Source: Zarea fungicola (Eukaryota; Ascomycota; Sordariomycetes; Hypocreales; Cordycipitaceae). Taken from it: DNA of 64,000 nt. The translations under genes and the position numbers were made by a program. Positions 41,768 through 52,110 of this stretch are shown piece by piece; position 1 is the stretch's first letter; every line of letters starts with the position of its first letter. The stretch covers positions 24,635-88,634 of the forward strand of contig FWCC01000013.1 of NCBI GenBank assembly GCA_900169235.1, given 5' to 3'. The notes below the pieces were generated by a model that ran no database searches, was not told where the DNA came from, and worked only from the letters and a program-made list of their open reading frames with translations.

Positions 41768-42474
41768 CTAAGCATCGCTGAGATGATCCTCCGGATTTAT
41801 GTCGACCTCCCTCCAACCCTCGATATCATCCAAAGACAAGGTCCGAGGGAAACTGCCGTCCTGCTCTTCATCATCAGTAGTGAAAGCAGTATCCACGCTT
41901 GCAGAATCAAGCGTTGAACTCGTTGCGACAGACTTGGTAGAATTTCGCTTGCTTGAGTTAGGATCCTCGGTTGTGTTACTTGACGGAGTATTTCGGTATT
42001 TGAAGCTTTTCGGGCTTGCTGTCAGAGTTTTGGGGTTATTTGTGACCTGCTCTGCACTGTTGGCAAGCTTCGGGCCAACCGCTGTCACAGCACCTTGAGA
42101 TTGGTCTGCACATCTGGCTGGGATGGTCGTGCCGCATGCTTTAGAACGGTAATTGTCGGGTACAAAACTATCGTCAGGATGTCGCAGCATGGTGCTGTTA
42201 GATGTACTAGATGTGGATTGATTAGTTAAGAAACCGTAAATGCATGAATCCGGGAGCTTACTTCAGAACTTGCTCTTCGCTCCAGCTTGAATGGGCTTCT
42301 ATACGTGTTCCACCTAGCTCTTCAGACTGTGCGCTGTCTGTGGCTTGCATATTAAATGATGACCGTCTTTAACAAGTTAACCATTGATATTAAAGCAACA
42401 CTGGTATACACTTACAACTCTGCGGGATGTTGTGCATTCTGGTAGTCGAATTGATTCGCTGTGTTTGAGTTCAT
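41768..42474 (-). CDS. Small acidic protein of unknown function, 200 aa, three exons
   Basis: The exons are 42474..42416, 42366..42262 and 42206..41768 (201 codons; donors GTAAGT and GTAAGC; acceptors TAAAG and ATCTAG). The protein starts MNSNTANQFDYQNAQHPAEL. A segment HSSWSEEQVLNTSNSTMLRH recalls the start of a Myb/SANT helix, but the rest of that fold is missing. The C-terminal half is Ser/Thr/Asp-rich, ending SLDDIEGWREVDINPEDH. It is probably intrinsically disordered, with unknown function. Confidence 0.55.
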
Positions 42475-43002
42475 TTTGTCGATCTGGAGAGCTCAGAGCC
42501 TCTGCGATGGGAAAGCGTGGCAAAAAGTCACGACGAGTTTAATATAGAAATTGAGCCTACCGCCCCTGCGATGTGATATAAGTAGTAGCTGCAGAGTGTT
42601 AGGTCTGCGTGTGGTGGCTGCTGAAGCTGTCTCATTTTGGCATGAATGTAAATGGCTGTTTCGAGCTTATATGCTTTACGGACAAGATATTAACGGAACG
42701 AAGATGTCACATGTGATAGATTTAGCAACAATCACATCACCCGCCGTGAGAGTATTCACTCTGCGCGTGGCTGATATGCAGCTTAAGCTATGCTGTCTCA
42801 ATTTTGCATGGCTGTAGAGGCATACGTACTTTCTGGGTAAAATAGACAGAGAATGAAGGTACCGGTGTACGCATTGGCTTAATACTCCCAACAGGGGTTA
42901 GCCAATATTGGGATCAGCTGTGGAGCCCGGTCGGTTACCTGCTCGTTCTTGTATCGGTTATAGGAATATATGCACGTACATTGTGGTTTGTTCCACCTTT
43001 TT

Positions 43003-43178
43003 CCTTGCAACTACCTTATAACTACCTTGCAATCACCTTACAAGTGTCTGGTTGTCATTTTACACTTACATTGAAATCAGCCTGCAGTCGCTTTGTAACT
43101 ACCCCGCAAACACCTTGACGTCACCCCACAACCAAGGTGCAGGCAGCTTTCAACGGCCCTGTGGCTACTTTGCGGCTA
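43003..43178 (+). repeat. Degenerate 11-bp tandem array in strict register (16 units)
   Basis: Starting at 43003 the DNA can be cut into 11-bp units with no insertion or deletion: CCTTGCAACTA, CCTTATAACTA, CCTTGCAATCA, CCTTACAAGTG ... CTTTGTAACTA, CCCCGCAAACA, CCTTGACGTCA, CCCCACAACCA ... CTTTGCGGCTA. The consensus is roughly CCTTGCAACTA. The first four and units 9-12 are clearest. It ends 40 bp before the ATG at 43219. Confidence 0.65.
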
Positions 43179-43218
43179 TCCAACATCTTCCAATCCTTGC
43201 GCCACTGTGATTCCCCGC

Positions 43219-44141
43219 ATGCCTTACTCCAAAACCATGGAGTCTACACGCCTCCTTTTGACTGCGGCAGGCAAAGAGATTATTTTGCCGCACGACGGCT
43301 GCAAAGACATCGAGACGAAAGAGGTGCAGACACTTCTTCAGCTTGCCCGGCAAACCGTCTGGTCTTTGGAAATGGAGCTCTCCAAGCGAGGCTCTGACGA
43401 GGAACTACGCTCCGACATCCGGAATGACGTCGAGAAGATGCGACGGACCTTGACCCGTCTTAACGTTTTGCAACGCGTAGATGACGCGCCTGGCCAGATG
43501 CTGACCGCTGCCAAAATTATACAAAAGGATCAGTCAACACGTCGCGAAAAAATATACAGACAGTTCCTCATTGATGTCCGTGATCAGTGTAGTGCTGGCA
43601 CGGCGTTGTTATGTGCAAAATGCATGGGCAAGACTAGGATTGTTGGCATGAGCCACAGCGCAAGGTTCTCCCTACTCAATTATTTAAAAACCAGCAAACC
43701 TTCCTTCCACCATGCTGTGCTTGAAGACTATGCAGTAAAGCTCGGGATCGCTCGGAGAATAGCTTCGTCAACTGATACGGCAAATATGGTACAAGATGCG
43801 GATGTCGAGAGACGTGAGTAAAAAAAAACCGCCTGTTCACTCTCAGTTTGACCAACATCATTGGTGCAGGAATCGAATATAAGTACTCTGAAGCCTCTCT
43901 CGATGCTTTATCGATGCTAGGCTCTGCGCTTAGCGATGCTGTTCAGGCGAGCTATCAATACAAATGGGAGCGCCGAACGGGAGGTTTGACAACAGATTGT
44001 ATACAGGGCTTGACTCCGAAAAACCGTGGCGATATCACTCTTCAGTTGTTGCTGGGCTTCGACGAAGGCACGGAGCTTATGGAGAAGCTTGAGATGCAAG
44101 TGATAGAAAAGCCACATGTGCCTTCACCACTCGTACTTTAG
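43219..44141 (+). CDS. Unknown helical protein, 288 aa, two exons
   Basis: Exon 43219..43813 and exon 43870..44141 join across GTGAGT...GTGCAG (56 nt) for 289 codons. The start MPYSKTMESTRLLLTAAGKE follows the 11-bp repeat array. The N-terminal two-thirds are charged and helical (DVEKMRRTLTRLNVLQRVDD). A CAKCMGKTRIVGMSH segment has two Cys. The second exon, EYKYSEASLDALSMLGSALS, continues helical. No known domain is recognised. A small minus-strand ORF overlaps its 3' end by 65 bp. Confidence 0.55.
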
Positions 44142-44325
44142 CGCCCGCAGGAACGAACCCGGTGTCTCGATTCTCCTCGTCTTCATATTCCCAGTATGCT
44201 TGACCGGCCCGGGTATCTGGATCGTAAACCTGTATAAGTTTACCTCTGCCTCGTACTTGGCAATCATTTTCGAACGGGCCAAAAATTTTCCCTTGAATAA
44301 ATTCCTCGTGTCCGCTGAGTGCCAT
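44077..44325 (-). CDS. Possible small protein, 82 aa
   Basis: The ATG at 44325 has a good context (GGAACCATGG). The protein has a balanced, folded-looking composition: KIFGPFENDCQVRGRGKLIQ, then VYDPDTRAGQAYWEYEDEEN. It overlaps the last 65 bp of the plus-strand gene. No family is recognised; an upstream exon is possible. Confidence 0.35.
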   Translation of the reverse strand: MALSGHEEFIQGKIFGPFENDCQVRGRGKLIQVYDPDTRAGQAYWEYEDEENRDTGFVPAGAKVRVVKAHVAFLSLASQASP

Positions 44326-45033
44326 GGTTCCAACCTAATCATTCTAGTCAGCGGTGACAATAACAGCACGGCGAGTGACGAACCAGTGTACCATCTTTGC
44401 CACTTCTTTTCCCTTTCTTTTCTTTCTCATTCCCCTTTGGCATCTCTTTGGGCTCAGCACGCTACAAAGTTCGCTGATGAACTTCTGGGCTGTGGCAGAC
44501 CTAATCCCGCTCGAAGCGTAAGGAAAGTCTTCCAGGTTGAAATGGCTTCGGAAGGTAACTGTTGCAGGTGTACTGTTGTAAAACGGGTGGCCCAAAAACA
44601 AATACGTTGGAAGTAATAAACCGTTGTCTTTAAGAAGGAGCCATGGATTATTGCCTGAGTTGAGGCAAAGACCCTTATCGCCTGACCAGACATCCAGTAA
44701 CGACCACCCCAGCAGGTCCCACCAACCCCGCTAGACGAAATGCCGTCTCCGTGACTACTTGATACCTGCATGTTCCTGCTAGCTCCAAAATTGTGCCAAT
44801 ACTTCACGTGATAACGCGTACTGATTACGTCACAGCTAATGCCATAGACTCGTGTCTGTGTGATTAGTCATCATATTGTGCGAAATCACAACGTACGTAT
44901 AACAGTGCGGATGCAGTACGGTGGAGCCTATACCCACTTCTCGATACGCTTCTTGCCATTTTGGTCAAGATGACAACATTGAATGCAGCTGCTTACCAGT
45001 GAAGCTTTCGTTTGCTAATCTTGTCGCCACATC
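44326..45033. other. Intergenic region upstream of the nuclease-kinase gene
   Basis: No gene is recognised. The segment holds the promoter of the plus-strand gene at 45034 and perhaps the promoter of the small minus-strand ORF. Pyrimidine-rich runs lie around 44405-44440. Confidence 0.35.
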
Positions 45034-47382
45034 ATGGCTGACAATGGGAGAATAAAAGAGCTGGAAAGACTCTTGCAAGAGGCGGAGCTTCGCACCGAGA
45101 AAGAGAAACAACGAGCCGAGAAAGAGAGGCAGCGAGCCGAGAAAGAGAAGCAACGAGCCGAAACGTCCGAAGAACAGATTCGTTCTACAACTTTGTCCGA
45201 GTACATCACGGCCTGCCACAGCCTCGTATTTTCCAGATTCACGGTCGAAAGAGACAAATCGCTCACTTCAAAAGGTTCAATCACCAACCCGAGGAACAAA
45301 TTATGCCCGGCTAGCCTCAAGCCGTGGCCGAACTTCATAGAACAGCAGAGAATAGCTTCCGGTGTGGTTTACGACGCGTTCCCGGCAAATGCACGGCTCT
45401 TCGAATCCCAGAACTTTCTGTCCGGCCTTGGCGATAGGATTTCCCTACGGCCGGTCGCCAATGAAAAGGGTCTCGAATATTTTCTTCACAACAGTGTGGA
45501 GGATCCCGTCAGCTCAATTCTTCATCAACTTAAAGAGGTAGAACAAGTCAGGAATGTGTACAACATTGGCGGTGGTATTATCTTTGAGAACCACCCTAAC
45601 GCAATAAGCGATGCGGCGCAAGACGTTATCGAGCGAGAGAATTTATCGCCCCCACGAACTCCGGACTATGGACGAGTTTCCAATCAGCTTCGGCCCGACC
45701 AAATATGTGTTTATCGATCTGATGATACTACTTCTGCAAGGCGCAACATGGTGTACGTTTGCGAATATAAAGCACCACATAAGCTGACAGCCCAACACCT
45801 TCGGGCTGGATTGCGACCGATGAATGTTTACGAGGAAGTTGTCAACCGCAAAACAATACCGACATCGGCCGATCCGGATGCGCTATTTCAGTACCACGCA
45901 GAAAGGCTGACTGCCGCTGCTATCTCACAAACATATCATTATATGGTGGAGGGCGGGCTTGAATATGGCCTATTAACGACGGGTGAGACAATTGTCTTCC
46001 TCAAGATTGACTGGAAAGAAACCCGCACGCTGTACTACCACTTAGCTGAACCTGATCCAGAGGTATCAGCACATCCGACCAATTTTCACTCTTGCACAGC
46101 TGTCGGTCAGTATTTGGCTTTCACTCTGTTAGCCTTAGGGCAACCGGGCCAGCGGCGAGAACACGGCCAAGAAGAGCGTCGTGCAGCAATGATGGGGTTG
46201 AAGACGTGGACAGAAGACTTCGAGAGCACGCTGCGATCCATTCCAGCAAGCGAGCGGTCTGCGCCAAGTGACTCGGAGTACAAGCCGACAACCTACAAGG
46301 ACATAGATCGATCGCCGTATCCATTTCGATTTGACCGAATACCGATTATTCAAGACAAGGGATCGGGTGCTCGGCTGGCAAGAACGCATTCGCCCGAGTC
46401 ATCAGACGACGAGGTGGGACCGCGCACCCCGGAAACACCTAGCCCGGCGGAACGGCGGTCAAGCCGTCAAGCGCAGGGGTCGAGACGGAGTCAGAGAATC
46501 CAGGCTCAACAGTCAAGAGGATCTAGATCCAGAAGCAGCACAGAGCATGCCAGGCCTTACTGCACACAGAAATGTCTTATGGGGCTCGTCAAAGGGAAAT
46601 TGCTCGACATGGCTTGTCCTAATGTAAGGCTTCATGGCAGGCATCCCGGCCAAACCGGCAGTCAATTAGCGACCTGCCACCCCGTCAGTCATAGCAAGTG
46701 GCTCCAGCTATTGACGCGGCAGCTCGAAGAATCCCTGGACAACGGAGTGACGCCTCTCGGTGAGGTTGGCTCACGCGGTGCTTTATTCCGCGTTACCCTG
46801 GTCGCATACGGCTACGTCTTTGTATGTAAAGGGACAGTGCAGGCGTTTATTAAAGATCTTTACCGCGAAACTGCGGTCTACGAGCGTCTTAGACCGCTAC
46901 AAGGAGTCAACGTGCCCGTGTTCCTGGGCAGTATTGACCTTCGGGAAATGAACAAGATATATTACTACGACCATCGCGTATACATTGTGTATATGTCGTT
47001 TATGTCATGGGGAGGCTACAAGCTAGATCATTTCACGGTTGCTCATGATGTGGGGGAAAGGCTCGCGGCTAAGACGCTGCAGTCGCTTCGCTTAATACAT
47101 CGGGAAGGTGTTGTCCACAAGGATGTGCGGAGAAACAATATGCTGTTTAACCCTGAAACGAATCGTGTCATGATTATTGATTTCGAAAGGTCATGGCTAG
47201 TGCAGCCGGCTCGGCGTGCACTACAAATAGTACCAAACAAACGCACATGGAGCTACAGCACAATCCACGAGGAAGTCCCAGCCAAATTTTCTAGCGAGAA
47301 CAGACACGCCAAAGGCACTGGAGAAGATATTATCATGGCAAAGACGACTTTTTTTGAGCTGAATTGGTGCGCTGCGAAATGA
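45034..47382 (+). CDS. Coiled-coil / PD-(D/E)XK nuclease-like / protein kinase fusion
   Basis: The intronless 782-aa protein has three parts. (a) Residues 1-50 are a coiled coil with repeated (R)AEKE(K/R)QR units. (b) The middle region, residues ~100-390, has RPDQICVY (D222) followed by MVYVCEYKAPHK (E244, K246). This D...ExK arrangement is typical of PD-(D/E)XK restriction-endonuclease folds, and conserved LFQYHAERLTAAAISQTYHY and YGLLTTGETIVFLKI segments follow. (c) A Ser/Arg-rich linker (RRSSRQAQGSRRSQRIQAQQ) leads into a kinase-like C-terminal domain with HREGVVHKDVRRNN (H695, D697) and IIDFE (D716). This architecture is widespread in filamentous ascomycetes and recalls the nuclease/kinase tips of Crinkler-RHS-type effectors. 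Catalysis is inferred, not shown. The single exon contrasts with its intron-rich neighbours. Confidence 0.75.
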   Translation: MADNGRIKELERLLQEAELRTEKEKQRAEKERQRAEKEKQRAETSEEQIRSTTLSEYITACHSLVFSRFTVERDKSLTSKGSITNPRNKLCPASLKPWPNFIEQQRIASGVVYDAFPANARLFESQNFLSGLGDRISLRPVANEKGLEYFLHNSVEDPVSSILHQLKEVEQVRNVYNIGGGIIFENHPNAISDAAQDVIERENLSPPRTPDYGRVSNQLRPDQICVYRSDDTTSARRNMVYVCEYKAPHKLTAQHLRAGLRPMNVYEEVVNRKTIPTSADPDALFQYHAERLTAAAISQTYHYMVEGGLEYGLLTTGETIVFLKIDWKETRTLYYHLAEPDPEVSAHPTNFHSCTAVGQYLAFTLLALGQPGQRREHGQEERRAAMMGLKTWTEDFESTLRSIPASERSAPSDSEYKPTTYKDIDRSPYPFRFDRIPIIQDKGSGARLARTHSPESSDDEVGPRTPETPSPAERRSSRQAQGSRRSQRIQAQQSRGSRSRSSTEHARPYCTQKCLMGLVKGKLLDMACPNVRLHGRHPGQTGSQLATCHPVSHSKWLQLLTRQLEESLDNGVTPLGEVGSRGALFRVTLVAYGYVFVCKGTVQAFIKDLYRETAVYERLRPLQGVNVPVFLGSIDLREMNKIYYYDHRVYIVYMSFMSWGGYKLDHFTVAHDVGERLAAKTLQSLRLIHREGVVHKDVRRNNMLFNPETNRVMIIDFERSWLVQPARRALQIVPNKRTWSYSTIHEEVPAKFSSENRHAKGTGEDIIMAKTTFFELNWCAAK

Positions 47383-47819
47383 TAGTCAGCTACAGAAAAC
47401 ATTGTATAGCTCTTTGTGTCGTTTACACTCGGCCTCGCTCACGAATTAATTCTAGCTTTTGTGCTTCCTCGCGCAACACGCCGCAGTCTCAGCATCATAA
47501 AGCTTACGTGCGCCGTTACCCTTGGTATTTCCCCAGAGTCTCGATGCGATCAGACGCTCCTTTCTGCAAAGATGCTAGGCTCGTTCAGCTAAAGCGGCTG
47601 GGCCGAAACGAGTTGCGTGCTTTTGATGTAGAGGTACGGAAGTTGAGAAATAATCTGTAGCGTTAATACTACGACGGATACTACAATAGAAGAAAGAGCA
47701 CAGCAACTGATTGGCGTGTAACAGCTAATCCTAATTGTCCTGGTAGATTGGTAGATAAATTGCTGCATTGAAAGAAAAACAAGTAACATGAGCCATAGGG
47801 TAGCTCTTATGCCATGTCC
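47383..47819. other. Intergenic region, no gene recognised
   Basis: This lies between convergent genes. An open frame continues on the plus strand to 47660 with some coding-like character (KRLGRNELRAFDVEVRKLRN), but it has no start and no splice link that I can support. Confidence 0.35.
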
Positions 47820-48455
47820 TCAGTCCCCTCGCTTCACCCTCGGCAGCATTACAAATTCATACAAGTAGAAAACAACTAGGCTAACCATAAGCATGGAGCC
47901 TACAACGGCCGCGGTAATGATCGCTGTTATCGACCACTGACCACCCTGCATACAGTAAACATTTAACAGTGTAGAACTTAAACCGGTTGCTGAATTAACG
48001 AGGGTGGGGCTACCCAGATTGGTTAAACAAATCGCTTGTAAACGAAGGCAGTGTTTTACTCACATTATAATATAACGACTTGTCCAGATAAAGTTATGAT
48101 GCCATGCCCTCCAAAGCCAACCTAGTCCAGAGGTCGCAGTAAGACATGCAACACACGCAAGTACAATAATGGGAACGTTGCGTATCGCACCGATGGAAAA
48201 TGCAACTGGTAGCCCGGTTTTCTCGAGGGTGTCCACGTAACGAGCAGACGCATAAGTGGCAGGTGACAGCAAAAAGCCGGCGAGTAGTAGCCAAGAAAAG
48301 CCACCAGCCAGGACAGCGTACTGCATGCCGATATCCTGGTCCATTTGCACCATCATTGCATAATACTGGGGTGCATGTTGCCCGTGGTCTCCAAATGAAA
48401 TTTTCTTTCTCGCATCACGCAGCCAAGTAGAGGCACGGCTGAAATAGTCGCGCAT
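47820..48455 (-). CDS. Four-helix membrane protein of unknown function, 182 aa
   Basis: Exon 48455..48064 and exon 47976..47820 give 183 codons. The N-terminal ~45 residues are hydrophilic (MRDYFSRASTWLRDARKKIS). Four hydrophobic helices follow: YAVLAGGFSWLLLAGFLLSP, VPIIVLACVACLTATSGLGW, a weaker one over SRYIIISTLLNVYCM, and ITAAVVGSMLMVSLVVFYLY. The join uses a GTGAGT donor and a TTTAAG acceptor, the only one that keeps the last membrane helix in frame; a TTCAG acceptor 13 bp upstream gives a non-membrane tail. The topology resembles a family of small fungal tetraspan proteins without known function. Confidence 0.5.
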
Positions 48456-49244
48456 CTTGAAGTGAGTAGATTTTATGTGTGAAACGTCTGCTTATTTGAA
48501 AATTTTAAAGTTTTGGAAGCGGATGAAATGAATTAATGGTCTGGCTTTAAAGACTTATTACTTCGATTCGGGGGGGGGGGGGGGTCACAATGCTGCTTAC
48601 GCATAACAGTAAGTAGATGTCGGCCGCAAAGCCTAGTGGGGTTCCAATCGATGTTAGGCTAGCCGTGCCTTTCAACTTGTTACAACATAGACGGCATTTA
48701 CAGTTCTAAAAAGAGCAAACAAAACTTAAGGAAAGAGTGAATGAAAAAAAGTCTCTCATTTATCCTATTTATTGGGCATTCGATCGAGTATCTAGATAAT
48801 AACCATTCTAAGCCGTCGTGAGACCATGCCAGTTGTGTCTGCTCTTCTTCCTGTCATGGCCATATGCGCCGGGCCGTGGCACCTCTCCCGGCCCCAGAGA
48901 AGTACCAAATGGGATGATTATTAAGTGCCGCCGGGTCTACGTCAATGCTACACTGGGCTGCGACGGTTTACTGAGTCGCAAAGCAGTTCCTTGTGGCAAC
49001 GGCAAAATTTACGGCCGCGTTACGGATTATGCGGAACAGAACACAGTAGCCTGGATCGCGATCTTGGCAGATTATGTATTAAGAAATTGAACATACTATA
49101 TATTTATATTCAAACATGCAATGAAGGGTTAGATGTGTTCATTAGATGTGATTGCGCTTAATAAGGCTAGATGCTCGACGTCACAAGCCATGGGATATAT
49201 TGCACTCATTTCAAACTGCTGCGTAATTTGATATTTATAACTGC
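48456..49244. other. Intergenic region with a G15 tract
   Basis: A run of 15 G occurs at 48570-48584, upstream of the membrane-protein gene. A plus-strand frame at 48818-49090 (90 codons, without ATG at its start) has two Cys in a plausible VNATLGCDGLLSRKAVPCG segment but no credible signal peptide in frame, so I do not call it. Confidence 0.4.
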
Positions 49245-51832
49245 TCAAACCCAGCCTGCCAAACTATTTCTCGGGGGATTGCTCCCAGCATCTAAAGCAG
49301 GATGGGTGCCATGTGGGCTGTACATCGCTGCTGTCAAGTCCGAGTACGATAGTATGACTTTGTCTAACGTATCTCGTAGGTTGCTAATATCATCCTCAAT
49401 TTCGTGGTTTGGGTCAAACGACTCATTTGATATTCGATGGTCCTTTGACCCAAATTGTCGATGTAAGCCCTGATCCTTGACCAGCTTCTCGAGCTGATAT
49501 GGGCAGTTACTAATATTATCTTTCCCACCAGTGACTCCGTCCATCTTAACGTTGAGAATGGTATGGAAACCATACACCTGCATCTTCAAAGCCTTAGAAA
49601 AGGGTCTGCCATCGCGACATTTGCGTAGTGATTCAGACGTTACAAGCAGTTCTGAGGTGGTCTTTGCCTCGTCGGCTCGAAAGTGCACCATTGTTCTCTG
49701 GTGATGGAGACATTTGATGAGAGTTAAGAACGGCTTTCCAGACGATAAACGGCATTTCAACAGTACGTGTGCATATGTCGGCGTAGAATAGAAAGTTGGA
49801 GCGGACAAAAGCTCAATGTAAAACAGGCACGTGATCAGCCGCCTTGCGGTATCGTAAATGAGGCTGGTACTTAGTCCCTGTATAGGCGATCGAATATAAA
49901 TGTCGCTGTACCGTTCAATTTCTTCCATTGGAGTCCTGTCATGTCAGCAAAGCTCTCCAAGTCAAATACTGAAACTTACTCTGCTAATTGGGGAGTAAAA
50001 TTGGAATATGTATGGCCATTGATTTCAAGGCGAACAAAGGCCCCTTTTGATTGAATAGAATCTATGATATTCCAATCCAAACCCTTTCCAAATGAGACTC
50101 GGGACGATTTGCCCCTTACAGTTGGTCCGGCAAGGCTTTTCAGGTGGTATTTGCAGTCGCTCAGATCCCATGCCTCCGAAAATAGCGTAAGGACGAAAAA
50201 AGAGCCTGGAAAAGGGTTAGCAATGCAGTATAAATAGACAAGGGACACTGACCGATGCCGCAGCCAAGAGCCAAATCGAAATACTGGCGTATTGATCCTG
50301 GAAGACCTGCGTAGTAATGGAGCTCCCCGAGGAACTGCGACATGGCCAGCTTGTTTCGGACGGAACCCTCAATATCAAGCACTCTAATGCCAGCTGTAGG
50401 TGGACGGAGAGAGAATTTGTTCTCGTTCAGTGTTTCAAAGAGAGGACATTGTTCTATTGTAATATCCCAACTACCGGCAGGCGATGCCACCCCGCAGGCC
50501 AACACACAAGGTTCGCAGAGGCTGTGACCACACGACAACGGACTGGAGGGGCACTCTGCAAGACAAACAAGACATGTTTCATAACTGTAGCAGAGAATCC
50601 ATGAGGATTTGAATCGTGCAATGAAATTGATGTGAGCGCGGGCTGAGGAGCCAGCCTGGCGTTCCAAGGCTAGCTCGGTATATCTGCGTCGAATCTGAGC
50701 GGTGAAGAGAGGAGAGCTGCCATACATAGCTAAACTAGCTACGGTATTAAGGTATAACTTATCAAACTCACTACCGGGTTGAAAATCTGGAAAGTCTGTT
50801 AGAATAGCAAAGCGCAAGAGAGTGTGCTCACTCACGATGCATCCGTGGCGGGTGGGCGTCGAAGTCAAGCGCAGAGGCGATTACTTCTTCCTGGTCAATC
50901 TCAAGACTGTGACTTAGCTCTAAAAAACGATAAAGATGCTTTTCTAGATGTTTGTAGCTGGGAGTTGCGCGGCGAGAAGCGTGATACAAATCAAGCTGTG
51001 TTCCCAGACCATCACAAAAATGATCAACTGCTGTTTCAAGTAAGTTTCCAAGGTGATCTGCATTGAACGCTAACCCAGCCTTTTCCCGGTAACTGAAAGC
51101 TTCCTCAACACATGAATTAATATAATCAGGTGTTATAGCTGCGGCGGGCAGAATCTCAATGCTCTCAAAGGCTGTGTCACACTTCGGCTTGGCGCCGGGC
51201 TCGAGGCGTGCCAGGGAACCGGCTTCCGGGGAGATTACTGCGGCTAGCCGCAGATGCAACTGCGCCAAGAACTTGGTGTCGTATACATCGTGGCTGCTTT
51301 GAATAAGGATCAACCGGGGCGGGTATAGGATGGGCGAGGTGATGGAGTTCTTCACCCATCTTGCCAGCAGTTCAACCGCCAACTCCGTGTCGCTGATATC
51401 ATCTAGAAAAAGCAATACAACCGGTGTAAAAGGAAGAATCACCTGCCAGTAGAAGTTGAAGGATAGATCTACCAGTGCCTGTCTCGAAGGAATAGGTGGA
51501 ATTAGAGATCGGAGAGAGTGCTCGCGTCGGCTGCCAGTTCGAGGCAGCACTTTGACCGTGGCAAGATTTCCCGCCGCATGTAGCTCACAGTCTAACAACA
51601 GCTGGGAGTTTGACCATGGCAGTATCTGCACCCCCTTCACTGAGGAGCTCGATGGGATAGACTCGGTTTTGTTATCTTTAAATAGTTGTCTTTTTGAATG
51701 GCTCCCAATCACAGCAATAGGCCGAGGATGGAAGCGAAAGCCCTGCAAAGCTGCAAACGCGCCGCGATCCTCAACCAGGATCGGCTGACCACCTACGCCC
51801 GCCCGGATCTCAACCCAGTTGCTAGACGTCAT
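49245..51832 (-). CDS. Degenerate patatin-like (FabD/lysophospholipase-type) protein with RING-like finger
   Basis: The exons are 51832..50836, 50795..50253, 50205..49980 and 49935..49245 (819 codons, all joins in phase). The N-terminus (MTSSNWVEIRAGVGGQPILV, then HPRPIAVIGSHSKR and FYWQVILPFTPVVLLFLDDI) is typical of long fungal patatin-like proteins. A RING-like segment, CLVCLAECPSSPLSCGHSLC then EPC and EQCPLF, has Phe where the last Cys is expected. The patatin core follows, but the oxyanion motif GGGxRG reads EGSVRN and the nucleophile elbow GxSxG reads GCGIG, and the block with the catalytic Asp seems deleted. The C-terminal region (LVKDQGLHRQFGSKDHR) matches the usual tail. Lipase activity is therefore unlikely. 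Intact members hydrolyse acyl lipids and are common Starship cargo. Confidence 0.7.
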
Positions 51833-52110
51833 TTTAAGGCCGATTCAAAAAATAAACCAAGTTAGCTGCTTCTCCAGATATATTATTAAATAGGTCAGCG
51901 TGACGGTACAGGTTCAGTTTTCCGTCTTGCGTTTCGATACCGCCAGAGGCAGATCCACTCACACCAGTACGGCTCCGTCGACACGACGCATTACTGCTTC
52001 CAGTTTTGAATAAGCGCAGAATAGAAGAACTCTATGAGTAAAATATAGAGTTGATTAAATATGTGGTTGTAGATACTTTGCAGTTACTTGGCATCATTGC
52101 ACACCGAGAA
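51833..52110. promoter_or_regulatory. Divergent promoter between the patatin-like and DUF3723-like genes
   Basis: Only 278 bp separate the two ATGs (51832 minus, 52111 plus). AT-rich TATA-like sequences are present (TATATTATTAAATAGG near the minus gene, AAATATAG near the plus gene). Both genes must take their core promoters from this stretch. Confidence 0.5.

Noticed and set aside
41479..41775. 98-codon minus-strand frame MLSILYYASRRSYVYV
   Set aside because: It overlaps the stop of the upstream gene and the start of the downstream one, and reads through what should be the promoter; no splice signals.
48570..48584. G15 run as a G-quadruplex or programmed slippage site
   Set aside because: It is a simple homopolymer in a non-coding stretch; length may also be affected by sequencing.
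48818..49090. 90-codon frame suggestive of a small secreted protein
   Set aside because: The ATG giving a signal-peptide-like start (48827) is in a different frame and ends after 32 codons; no intron reconciles the two.
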